In this document: piece by piece, positions 47,955 to 59,180 of the stretch
Layout of the letters: the number at the start of each line of letters is the position of its first letter
Position numbering within the stretch: position 1 is the stretch's first letter
NCBI GenBank assembly: GCA_963920525.1
Contig: OY986438.1
Span: forward strand, 214,768,896-214,832,895
Direction: 5' to 3'
DNA from: Dichetophora obliterata
Lineage: Eukaryota; Arthropoda; Insecta; Diptera; Sciomyzidae
DNA length: 64,000 nt
Made by a program: the position numbers and the translations under genes
Notes under the pieces: generated by a model
The model's database searches: none
Told to the model about the DNA's origin: nothing
The model's input: the letters and a program-made list of their open reading frames with translations, nothing else

Positions 47955-48375
47955 GAAGGTGTGTTCGATAACCGACATATTAAAAAATTGATCTGTAGCG
48001 AAAAACTCCAAGCGTTCTTATCTTCGGAAGAAAAGTCTGCCAGGAATTCCTTGGGGTTGATCGTTTCTGAATTTTTGGGAAATAGTGGATGTCCGAAAAT
48101 CTCCGACACCATTCGTGACATGCTTATAAATTATGCAAAAACTGGTATAAAAGGCTCTTATTTCATAGCATTTTAACATTTTTTCCAAAATTTTTTTTTA
48201 AAATCAGGTTTAAACATGCTATCAAAAATGCATTTTCTGCACTCACATTTGGGTTTCTTTTCCCAAAATCTTGTCGAAGTTAGTGATTAACATGGCAAAC
48301 GTTCTCATCAGCAAATGAAAAACATGGAGCAACGCTATCAAGGAACTTGGATTGAGAACATGATGGGGGATTAAA
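47955..48375 (+). pseudogene. Relic of an arthropod transposon-associated protein (HFLHSHLxFF family)
   Basis: Exon 1 (about 47955-48144) reads LSSEEKSARNSLGLIVSEFLGN and ends YAKTG. A 63-bp intron (48145-48207, GTATAA...ATCAG) follows. Exon 2 resumes in frame as GLNMLSKMHFLHSHLGFF, then NLVEVSD, a stop, HGKR and MEQRYQGTW. I recognise the pattern HFLHSHLxFFxxNLxxVSDxHGxRxHQ...MExRYQGxW from uncharacterised proteins abundant in arthropod and hydrozoan genomes, assumed to be transposon genes; I do not know their superfamily. The in-frame stop inside VSD-HG and a stop after ENMMGD make this copy dead. The matching splice junction shows the intron belonged to the original gene. Confidence 0.65.
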
Positions 48376-49015
48376 TTTTTTTTTCATAAGTGACATTAGT
48401 CTGTAAAACTGTTGAAAGCTAAAGAGAACCAAGACCTATTTTTAAAACTGTTGGACTAAAGATTTCCTCTTAAAAAAATTAATTCAAAGTAAAATTAAGT
48501 CAAAAATGTAAAAAACAATAAAATGTTCAATTTTAGTGTCTTTACTAAAATGCATCTCCTGATCTTATTTTTAACGCACGAATTTTTATCAACGATAACT
48601 TACTTTCTATATTGAAAATGTATTTTTAAGATCAAAATAAATAGTTTACCACTTTTTGCAGTTTTTGATTTCAAATTTTTTAAGACAATTTTGACTTGCA
48701 TTTTTACGTAATTTTTTTTTTAAATATTTCTTTTTATAGCACAGAAACTACTCATCCAAATGAAAAAATTTGTTGCGCAAAAATTTTGGAAATTTTTTAT
48801 TTTATGTTATTTAATTGATAGGGTTAATTATAAAAATTGGAAAAGTGGTATCGAAGATATGTTTAAATGATATATGAAACTTTATACGAAAAAAACTTTA
48901 AAAACTTTTTAAAATGGATAACTTTTTGCGATTTTCGTGTTGAAGGACCCCAAACTTATCAGAAAAATATAGTAGGATGGCGTGTACAGAACTGTTTTTC
49001 TGACTTTGGCTTTTA

Positions 49016-49440
49016 TTTTACTTTGAATTTTATAATAATTTCAATATACGTTTGGCTCATTTGAAAGCATGTATGTTAAAGAAGTTCTCCTCAAAATTTT
49101 TTGTCGATCGATTCCTTCTTTTTTTTTTAAAACATATCGCGATGTGAGAAACATTAATGTTTTGCGAAGGTTTAGTTTTTATTGTGTTAAGTTTAGTTTT
49201 ACGCAATAAAAAAATGCGAAAAAATTTATTTTATATGAGGCCTTCCCCTTCCCTTAAACACTTAATCAAGTCTTTTTCCATTGAATGAAATTGTAAAAAA
49301 TTCGTAGCTCAAAAAAAGCTGTCATTTTTATTACACTGCAATTCAATTCAAAATATGAAACCATATGTATTAAATGAACGAGAACAATCTCTTTTATCAG
49401 ATATACGAAGTAACAACACATCCTTACCAAATATATACTA
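49016..49440. other. A+T-rich non-coding stretch
   Basis: No gene or element end recognised. Confidence 0.4.
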
Positions 49441-50035
49441 CCCCAACAACACTCAGTTCGTACTCCTGAATATATTTTAATATAAACACTTTCAACTTTT
49501 GTTTACATTAAAAAATCAATGTTTTTGATACAACAAAGTTTGTTGTATTCTTAAAGCGTGAAATTTCATTTCCAAGATCGCGTTCATAGTTTTTTTGCAG
49601 AGCTGAGAGGTTTTTCTGAAAAATGCTTGTGTATAGACATAAGTGTGTAAACATATAGAAAAAGCTCAGTATTTATAGTGCAATCTGATTTCGAGCATAA
49701 AGCAACTTTTTAAATGGTTTTTAGCGCTTATATCTCCATCTCGCTTGTTCATGCAAGCAGAAAGCACGCACTATAAACACCAATAAGCTCAAGAAGCTAC
49801 TTTGTGAAGTGCTGAATAAGCGTTCGCTATGATATAAATAAACTCGGCAAAGCTGCTTTATGAATCAGCTTAAGCCAAAGCGTCCACTGTGAATGAGGCC
49901 TTAAAACTGATATTTTAAGTTTTAAGAATACAACAAACTTTGTCGTATAAAAAAATTGGTTTCTTAATATAAATAAAAGTTAAAAGTGTTTATATTAAAA
50001 AAATATTCAGGCGTACGAACTGACTGTTGTTGGGG
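49441..50035. mobile_element. TA-flanked miniature element with ~115-bp terminal repeats
   Basis: The left arm opens CCCCAACAACACTCAGTTCG and the right arm, read inward, CCCCAACAACAGTCAGTTCG. The arms stay alignable for about 115 bp through an ACAAAGTTTGTTGTATTCTT block. TA flanks both ends (49439-49440, 50036-50037). The 595-bp element has no coding frame. The TA duplication suggests a Tc1/mariner-type transposase mobilised it. Confidence 0.75.
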
Positions 50036-50037
50036 TA

Positions 50038-51232
50038 GTAGATTAGTTTGATTAACTTATGTTTTATTTGAAAAACCTTGCGTTCTAGAGAAAAAGTGAT
50101 TACGCAGTTTTACTATCCTTTATTTCTAGTTTTCTGTGTATATGGTTTACTTCGTGTGTGAAAAGTGCTGTCGTACGGTGTTATATATAAATAAATTTTT
50201 TATCTGGATTTAATTTGATATTTCCATTTTGCTTCCGACCCCAAAACCGAGATGTCCAACGGCAATCGCTTAAAAATTTAAAAACTAAATGAGTTTTGTC
50301 AACTTGTTTATTACCAATTATCTTTTAGAACATGTAAGAGAATTATTATGCTTATTTTTAATATTTGTTTAGTTCAGCAGGCTCTCTCTCTGTATGACTT
50401 TAATCTTGGTTTTCGGTTTTAAATAATCATTCCTTTATATTTTTAAGGCCAGCAATACACGAAATTAAGGTTCAAAAATAAACATTTCACAGGAGTAAAT
50501 TATTGAAGCAATTTATTTGAAAGTTTGAGGGTATTAATTTTTTGAAAAGACAACTAAAAATTTTTTTAAAAATATTTTTTTTTTCAAAAGTCACGCTCTG
50601 GCATATTTTTGAAAATATTGTAAAGTATACGTGAGCAAAATTTCGAATTGGGTGAAATTTGTTTTAGTGATGATGCAGCCATTTATAAAATTGCAGTTTT
50701 GAGAATACCATGTTCAAAGATTTGGGCTTGATGCAAGCCGGCTGCAGCTTTCAAACTGCTTCGAATTTCGCTTTAAAATTTTAGCAGCATATTTTAAAGA
50801 TGTTTCTAAAGTAGTTTATCGATGCTTCAAAATTTAGATTTCCAAAAAAACTTTCACGTGTTGCTGGCCATAATTGAGTCCATGCATTTTTTGAGATATG
50901 TTTTTCTTAGCAGCCTTTCAATACATGGAAATGGAAGTGACTTTTTCCAACCATTTCCTAAAGAAAAATAAAAAGGAATTTGCCTTATCACCCCTTGAAA
51001 GAACTTTGACCGCTCTTCTTCTGTTAAATTGTGTTGCGCGTGTTAGTATTTGTTTGTACACAAATGATCGAGAAATGTACCTATGTGCTTTATGTCAACT
51101 TCAAACGGCTCATGCTCTCAATAAGCTTTACATGGCACTTTTTTACTCTCTGAGGTTTGTTTATCATTGTCTGCGGAGAGGTGACGGCCGATATAAATAT
51201 TAATTTCCAATAAAAAAACCATTTGTGCAGAT
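50038..51232. other. Non-coding stretch
   Basis: A 101-codon plus frame (50898-51203) matches nothing I recognise and shows no start context or splice support. No element ends seen. Confidence 0.4.
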
Positions 51233-51300
51233 GGTGGGGACTGAACCGTGGCTCTCTTGACTTAGAGGCCATGCACTGAGTTAGTACGCCACGACCGCCA
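51233..51300 (-). repeat. tRNA-derived SINE head, minus-strand copy
   Basis: On the minus strand TGGCGTACTAACTCAGTGC, then TGGCC, TAAG, AAGAG and GCCACGGTTCAGTCCCC align in order with the tRNA-like sequence at 18251-18330. A-box and B-box positions are preserved. A folded tRNA gene is not supported. Confidence 0.55.
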
Positions 51301-53540
51301 CGTGGCGTACAATTTCTTAGATTACTACCTGTTATATTTGCGATTATTAGTTAAGGTACATAGAAGAAGCTCCAAATTCAAAGCACATAGTGCAAGGTGG
51401 GCACCAGATGCCCACTTAAGTGGGCATACCAACCTCATACAACTTCACTGGGTGAAGCTGAGAAGCCAAGTGAAACCTAAGAAATGAAAACTGCTCTAGG
51501 CCAAAATATACACAGGAGAATTGTTTGCATTGCGTTAATGATACGGAAACGTGTTTGTTTGCTTTCAAAACATTTTGAAAATTGTAAGAAATTTAACCCT
51601 TTGTTGTTGTTGAGTTGCTGGTGTGGTAAAGAGTTTAGTTATCTGGCTGTTGACTTTTTTGAAATGCAACCAGATGAAAAAGTGCATACAATATATTAAA
51701 TAAAATTTGTGGGGTTTCCAGAGTGTGCTACTAGCTACGCTTTTTATCGTAAGTTTCAAAAATGTTTGCTTTCACTTGATTTTTTTTTTAAATAATGTTC
51801 CAAATATTCTCATGCTTTCGCTTACCGCAGCTGGCAGCTGGTGAGTGAAACCTTAGCAATTGTCACTAATTGTCAATCATAAACCGTTATTTATATATTA
51901 TCCCACGCAGTCTAGTTGTCCGTGTTTTAGAAGCCGGCGCTATAATTACGCGCACTCATTCGAGTGCGTTTAGTTGTGAGGACTATGTTTTTCTCTTAGT
52001 TTTCCCATCGACCAAGGTCCGCCAGGATCCGGGATAATTGGCTGTTTTAGTGGTGCACTTTGGGAATTACACGTTGCTACATCTAAACACACTAACAGTT
52101 GTAAATGTTATTGTTTGTATTCTATTGCTGTTTGTGTGGCTGTCTCTAGTTGTTCGTCTATCTGTCTGTCAGCGTGGCTACCGCTTGGTCTTGTTTGGCC
52201 GTTAAGCATCTGGTGTCAATCATGTGGAAACCACAAAATATTCGTTACAAATTATGAGTCTTCGTCCTGCGTCCTTCGTCGCTTGCTGCGCTATTAGGAA
52301 AGAAAGCTTTGGTTGTATAGTCGAACACTGTTGCTACATATGTATGTGTGAATTATTGCTTCTGTATGTTGTTTAGATTTGTGCAGTGGACACACCAAGC
52401 TGTCAATAATTTTAAATTGACTTTCGAGCTGATTGAGCTCACCACCTGTGAACATAAGCTCACAATACTGCTTTGTTGGGAGATTAAAAAAATGTATATC
52501 AACTCCAAACGTGAGAATAAATTTTGACTTATATCATTTCCAATACAATCGACTTCCGATTCTGCAATATTTTTGTTTTTACAATATTCGCTTTCCAATT
52601 AAGGCCCAACTCGAAACCGATTAAAATGCTTGAGCATAAATAAAAAAAAAAAACAGCTTATGGAGTCACACTGTCTACCAAGTGAGCCCTGGACTCGTCT
52701 TTGTAATTGGTAATCGATCTCATGCACTAGTTTGCTTCATTAACTCGAAATCGGACGCCCGAACGTCTTATGCCACTTTGGCTGCCAGCCTGTCAGTGTA
52801 AATCCTTCATTAAGAAATTTTGTAGCGCTTCGCTTATTTTTTGTTGTTATTGATTTGTTTTTGTATTGTATCTGATGTCGGATGGAGCACAACCTGACGA
52901 CCTACCCCTATTTTTTGGCCTGCCTGCTAAAAGCACCTGTGACAGGAACAGGAACCAAGCGAGTACAGGCAGCGGCCTCAAGTACAACGCGCAACATATT
53001 TGCAAAACGGAACCATGCTGCGTAGGCCAAAGACACAGCTATTGAAATGAGGCACGAATCAAAGTATCGAATTTCGGTTTCCTTCTTGTTGTTTTGTTGT
53101 TTCTTATCGCAACTTGAAACGCTTCTCAGTCAACCCCTGCCAAAACGTGCTTGCTGTTGAACGTGGTGAGGAAGCGTTCTAAGCGCTGTTGAAATTTTAA
53201 AGTTAGACTCTTACAACAAGTATTCCTTGCATTGTCGCTTCCGCTCAAAATGGAATTAAGCGTTTTTGGTTTCTCCCTGCTCAGCCTTTGGCACTTCATG
53301 CAAATAACATATTGTTGCATAATTAGAAGACGATGTTTGTGTTTGTGTGTTTGTGCGTCATGTGAAACACACGCACTTTCCTTATCGGAAGTAGAAGTGG
53401 AAGAGGAAGACGCTACTCGTGACTGAAAAGTCATTGCTTGGTACGTGTGATACTCGCACAGTGGGCAAATTTTGATAAACGAATTAAATATTTTAACTGA
53501 TAAACATCACTACATAAAACAATAGCTGTTAATTCGAATT
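51301..53540. other. Non-coding stretch with a truncated tRNA-like copy
   Basis: On the minus strand at about 52655-52710, GGCTCACTTGGTAGACAGTG and CCATAAGCTG resemble the 5' half of the tRNA-derived family at 18251 and 51233, running into a T-tract. The remainder is moderately A+T-rich with only short unrecognised frames. No gene is supported. Confidence 0.4.
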
Positions 53541-53552
53541 ATTTTATCACTT

Positions 53553-56272
53553 CTCTTGCCAGAAAGCAGTACTTGCGTTCGGGCTAACTCAGAGTCCGTC
53601 TTGGATTTATTCTTTGTTGATGACACGATTCAGATACACTTCGATACAAACACTAACAAGCTTACCACTCATGACTTTGATTCCGACCATAGAGCAGTAG
53701 CTCTCACGATTATTGTAAACAAAAAAATAACTTATGCCGAGATGCAAATGCGCTACAATTGGAACAAAGCTAATTTTAAGAAAATCAGTGAGTACGTGGA
53801 TTCGAAACTGGATGAAATTTATTTGCCGCTTTCACGAAATATTGAAAATGATCAAATTGATGTAGTCATAGAATATTTGAACAAGACTTTCGAAGAATCA
53901 ATCGCCAAATTCGTACCATGCGTAAAAGTATATCGAAACTCATTAATCGTGCTGTCAAACCGATCAAGAAAATTACTTCGTGAAAAGAAACTGGCCCGCC
54001 GTAGATGGTTCCGAAATAGAAACAGTCAACACGCCGCCGCACTTAAAACCACCATGAAGTTGTTGACTAACATGGCGTACAATTCAATCGTGTCAGATTA
54101 TAGTTCGTTTTGGGAACATAAATTCAGCGAGCTTAAAGCCGACAAAAACATTTTCAAGAATTTTAAACGCTTTTCAAACTATAAAAAATGCAGCGAATTA
54201 CCCATTGATATGCTAATGGATGAAGCAGATACCAGACATTTCCTGACCGACTTTGATAAGGCGAACGCTTTTGCCGAACATTTCAAGCGGGCACACAATC
54301 TTACGCTGAACACGGGACACAGCGAATTCAACGACGAAGTACAAACATATATTGCCGAAACATTTAGAGACGAAAGAATCAATGACTTTGCTGTAATCAG
54401 CCAAGCTGAAATTTTAGATACCAGTAACTCACCATTTGTGGATGCAACCGATGTAGAGATGGCTATAAAATCAAGAAATGCTAAGAAATCTTGTGGAAAC
54501 GACATGGTATCAAATTTCATGCTTAAGAAAATTGCTAGCTTTAAATTCTGTACAAATATATCAACACTTTTTAATCATATTATAAATAATTCTTATATGC
54601 CAAAATTGTGGAAAGAGTCTGTAATAATTCCAATTGCTAAACCTATTAAAAATAATAAATTTATTTGCAATTACAGACCTATAAGTAAACTATCTTGCTT
54701 AGCCAAAGTCCTCGAAAAAATTCAATCAATTAAACTTAATGTAGAATGTTCGAAGTTAAAAATAAATTTTGACACACAATTTGGTTTTCGCCCAGGTCTT
54801 ACAACAAGCCATGCACTAGTAAAACTAACAACTACAATAGCTAATAGCCTGAATAATAGAACACCGTCACATTTAGTAGCATTAGATTTTGAAAAAGCAT
54901 ATGATACTTTATGGATTAAGGGATTAGTTTATAAAATGCACTGTAAATTTGGTATAAGCCTGCCATTGTGCAGATTTATCTTAAATTATTTGACAAATCG
55001 CACCTATTAAGTTGAAGTCAATGGAGTATATTCTTACCCATATATAGCACCAGCTGGAACACCTCAAGGTTCGGCAATATCTTGCCTACTGTATATTCTT
55101 TATGTTTCGGATTTCCCGAAACATAATGGCATACTACATATTTCTACTTTACAATTCGCAGATGACATACTTCTTTCAGCTCAAACTAAATTGACTGACC
55201 TTGCTGAAGAAGAAATAAACTATTTTCTCACTGTAATCACTGATTACCTACATAAATGGAAGATAAAGGTGAATGAGAGCAAGTGCGAAGAGATTTCAAC
55301 TGTGGGAAATTTAAAGCAAACGACGCAATTAACTAGGCGAACAGCATATCAAATTAAGTTAAAAATAAACAATACTCCTATTCCGAAAACTTCAACTTTA
55401 AAATACCTAGGTGTCCATTTCACTAAAAACTTTAAATTCAACGTGCATCTACAAAAAATTAAACGAAAAATAATAACAGCCTATTTTGCATTAAAAAACA
55501 TATTTTTTAATAGAAAAATAAATCAAAAATTAAAACTTCTGGCATACAAGCAAATAATTAGGCCAATAATAATGTATGCAGCACCAGTTTGGCTGCAAGT
55601 ATCCAAGCACCAAATCAATAAAATCGCATTAGTAGAAAGAAAAATTCTTAGAGCATGCACAGGCCTTTACCGGAAGCTGAATTGTGTGAAATACTATTCT
55701 AATAAAGTTCTATACAAAAAAAGCAAAATAAATCAAGTTGAAAATGAAATTGTTAATCATGCGTTAAAATTCTTCAGTAAAGAAAAACAAAATGTATCTT
55801 CTCGGCTTAGAACTTATCTAGTCCAAGATGAAGTGTACTTAAGTTCTTTAAATTACTATAAAAGCAAACCTCCAATTTACACTGAGTACTTGTTTAACTT
55901 AAGACAAAATTATTATAACTATGTACCAAAAATCAGAGACAACATAAATAGTAGTCATTGATATTGTATAATAAAATTCTAGGCTGATCTAGGAGCAGAT
56001 ATTTCTAAGTCATAGCTTTAAGTTTTATACAAAAACAAAAACAAAAAAAGGTTTTCTATTTTTCCTTTTAATTTACATAATTTAGCGAAGAATAATAACA
56101 AACTAATGCGAGAAATCGAATATTGTAAAATATTAACATAGAACTTTGAAAAATCCGATCGGGATGCTAAGCTAAGCAACATAAAAAATTAACTAGTTTA
56201 TCCTTTCACTAGTATTAAGTACCTCTAAAAGATGTTATTTGAATAAAGGAACATTTAAAATTTAAAAAAAAA
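53553..56272 (+). mobile_element. 5'-truncated LINE with perfect 12-bp target duplication
   Basis: ATTTTATCACTT occurs directly before the element (53541-53552) and directly after its A-tail (56273-56284). The insertion starts inside the endonuclease domain, as expected for incomplete target-primed reverse transcription. It ends with AATAAA-like sequence (about 56240) and an A-run. The undamaged duplication and nearly open coding frame point to a relatively recent insertion. Confidence 0.92.
53556..55961 (+). pseudogene. LINE ORF2 fragment: endonuclease C-terminus and reverse transcriptase
   Basis: The frame begins inside the AP-like endonuclease: LDLFFVDD and the terminal catalytic SDHRAV at residues 43-48. 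A basic linker (SRKLLREKKLARRRW) follows, then polymerase blocks FGFRPGLTTSHALVKL, ALDFEKAYDTLW (catalytic Asp), AGTPQGSAISCLLYILY and LQFADDILLSAQ (catalytic FADD), then thumb and C-terminal segments (LKYLGVHFTKNFKFNVHL, RPIIMYAAPVWL). One in-frame TAA (55008-55010) interrupts the fingers/palm region; the frame is otherwise open to 55961. The arrangement resembles the Jockey/LOA group, judged from motif wording only. No RNase H motif was recognised. The copy is inactive because of 5' truncation and the stop. Confidence 0.88.
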
Positions 56273-56284
56273 ATTTTATCACTT

Positions 56285-58549
56285 AGAGTGTTTTAAAGAA
56301 ATGTACAGAGTTTTAAACGCACGAAAGTGTCCACACAAAAACATAACTTCCAGTAGAATAACTTAAGTTGATAAATAATTAGTTTTCGTTAATTTTACAG
56401 TACACTACAGCAAATATTAAAGAGGACTTTATTTTTTTTTTGAAATTTTCCAATCTTTGTTATTTTTTATTTTTCAAATGTATTTTATTATGAATTCCCA
56501 ATATATTTTCAATTCTTTTAACACATATGTATATAACAAATTAAATTGTCGGTTATTTAAAACTAAATTACAGCAAAAACCAAGAAAGGCTTGCATTTTT
56601 TTTTAAATCTGCCATTTGTATTTATTCGTTTAGAATAATTTTTTTATAGTATTTCGTCATTTTTATGTTTTGAAGTATAGGTAATATATTCTAAATTAAT
56701 AATTTATCTAAAAGTTAAAAATAATAACTACAACTACAAATAAAAATTTTCACTAAATATCGGTGAATTGAGATTTCATCGATTAGTTTACTAAAAAACA
56801 AATAACACACAGAAAACTAAACGATATTGAAGCAGCGCGATGATTTTTCATTTGGTTAAACTTCTGTATAAAAAATTTGGAAAAAGAGGGTGTTGGCGGA
56901 TATACGAAAAAAATTACAGCTCCTTAATTTACCTCATCAATTCTTTAAAGAATTAATTGATTCATGAAAACAACTGATTTTTTTTAATTCATACTATTCA
57001 TATTGAATATTACGAAAAAACTTCGTTATTTCTCCAATCTAAAGACGTTTATACAAAATATCATGTAACCTTAATTAGTTAAGTCGATCCGAAGCTATGT
57101 GTTAACATACAGACACACCAACGATTTTATACATACAACTTTTAACCGAAAATAAATTGTTTTTTCTTAAAAAATATATTTAATATTTACTTGACTATTT
57201 TGTAAAAAATATAAAAAACAACATATTGGAAAAAATATAGTTTGTTATATAACGGAAAACACATATTTTTTTAATGACAAAAGCAGAGTGAAAAAATGCC
57301 TATTCTTACCTCTTTATATTATTTAAACAGTAGAAACAACTTTTACACTTCAAATTTATTAGAAGTTCTATATCAGATTTGCTTGCAAAATCACAACTTA
57401 AATTTTCAAATAGTTTTTTTAAATTCTTAATTTTTAAAATAATTTTACAATACTTAGAAAACCGGTAACGGAAATTTTTAAAAATGTCTCAAAAGAAAAC
57501 CGTGTTAGTGTAAGAAGTATTTAATAATGTCAAAGTGATCGCTCAAATTAATGGAGTTAAGGATAATTACTTTTATTTTTCCTTTTTTGATGCTATTTAT
57601 GTAGCATCTCAATCAATATTAAAGATATTTGTTATATTTTCTACATTCGGACCTGTAAGTTTTTAGTATTAACCCATTGAAACAACTCTTTCAAGTTTCT
57701 TACGGAAATTCTTTAAAGTAAAATAACTCTCTTGAGCGCTAGACCAGCTCTTTAACATCATTGTCTCAAAAAGCGTTGCTAATTTGATAGATGTTTCTAT
57801 TCTGATTAAATTTTGGTAATTCGATAGCTAATTTTCAGTTATTAATATTTTTTAAAATTAAAAACACATTGGAAATTTAAGGTTATGGAGGAAACCACTG
57901 AAAATTTCTTATTTAAACACAATTTAAAGACAATGTTTCTAAAAAGTGGGAATATTTTAATAATATTAAGTTTACTTTCTAAGTATTACGTATAATAACT
58001 TTGTAGTTTACTTTGAGCAATCAAGAGCTACAGATATGTATTTATTTAAACTTGTTACCTTTGTTATTTCCTAATTTTAATAACATCATAACTTTTTTCG
58101 ATATTAAATATCGAAAATGTAAAATTAAACAAACAGAAGACATTCCATATATTATTTATTATCTCGATTTTTATTTACTCCAAACTCTAGACTCTAGAGT
58201 CAAAAAGTAATGATATAAGCTTATAAGAAAACTATACTCTTCTTATTCTTTTTAACTTTGTTTTAACTGCTTTCTTGAATTTTGTTGGAAAAAAATAAAC
58301 ATAGATTTTTAAAGATTTGCATACCCTTTGTGTAAGTTGCTCAACATATTTTGTTTATTAAGTATTTAACGGTCAGTAAATCTTTTTCGAATATCAATGT
58401 CAATGTGTACTACATATGCACATTAGACGTCTGACGATTAGGACTGTAAATTTCAGCAAAAAAGCTAAGAACGTAGCACAAGAATGCAATGCAAAAATCA
58501 AAATAAAACCACTAGAACTATCTTCCCTTTATTTACAAATATTTTTTAG
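56285..58549. other. Long A+T-rich non-coding stretch
   Basis: Strongly A+T-rich, with only short frames. No RNA gene, element end or repeat unit stood out. Confidence 0.45.
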
Positions 58550-58850
58550 GATGTCCTTTTTCGATTTGTGTTGAACTATGGGCTTGCGCCTTTTTCTCTG
58601 ATGGTCTCTTAGTTTTCATTATAAAAGTCTTCACATTCTTTTGCAATGTATTCTCTATTCTGTAATGTATCCTATTTATATATCATCTATACATATATTT
58701 TTAAGATGTCCTTTTTCGATTTGTGTTGAACTATGGGCTTATGCCTTTTTCTCTGATGGTCTCTTAGTTTTCATTATAAAAGTCTTCACATTCTTTTGCA
58801 ATGTATTCTCTATTCTGTAATGTATCCTATTTATATATCATCTATATAAA
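58550..58850. repeat. 155-bp tandem duplication
   Basis: GATGTCCTTTTTCGATTTGT starts at 58550 and again at 58705. The two units differ at only a couple of positions (GCTTGCGCC versus GCTTATGCC) until the second runs into the Helitron end at 58841. High identity implies a recent duplication. Non-coding. Confidence 0.85.
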
Positions 58851-59179
58851 TAAAACAAAATGGAGCTAGTTATTACGCTTATAACTCTGGAACGGCTGGA
58901 CCGATTTCTATGATTCATACCAATTCGAACTGGTCTCCGGCCAAACAAGAAAAAAATATGAAGAAAATTCATTTTCACATTTTGTATGGAGCTACTTTAC
59001 AACGCATTCTGGATGATCGATGACTTTTTTTTGTCACATAATTTTAAATGCTAGTTTCGTCAGAATTTTCCAAGTTTTAACAAATTTTTAAGTATTCGAC
59101 CACAATTAACACAAGCAAGATTATATTTGATGTGCGTTTGGAAACTGGGCATGGCAGCGAAGCGCCTGGTTTCAGCTAG
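58841..59179 (+). mobile_element. Short non-autonomous Helitron
   Basis: It begins TCTATATAAATAAAAC after an A (58840) and ends GCGAAGCGCC...TTTCAGCTAG before a T (59180). That gives the Helitron pattern of 5' TC, 3' CTAG, insertion between A and T, no terminal inverted repeats and no target duplication. A GCGAAGCGC hairpin-like block lies about 15 bases from the 3' end. TAACTCTGGAACGGCTGGAC near the 5' end is also common in insect Helitrons. At 339 bp it has no Rep/helicase gene. Confidence 0.82.
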
Positions 59180-59180
59180 T

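Larger units (their letters stand above)
46870..49015. repeat. ~2.1-kb segment bracketed by diverged inverted repeats
   Basis: The minus strand of about 46880-46990 and the plus strand of about 48910-49010 share CTTTTTGCRATTTTC, CCAAA, AGAAAAATATAGTRG and a GCGTG/CCGTG block, in the same order. They lie in opposite orientation and enclose a miniature element, two tRNA-like repeats and the relic gene at 47955. They may be the decayed arms of the transposon that carried that gene (inferred). Confidence 0.45.

Noticed and set aside
50898..51203. 101-codon plus-strand frame as a novel small protein
   Set aside because: No start context, homologous pattern, signal peptide or expression cue was visible; the length is within chance for this region.
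58150..58860. CRISPR-like array at the tandem duplication
   Set aside because: Only two 155-bp units without spacers, in a eukaryotic transposon context.
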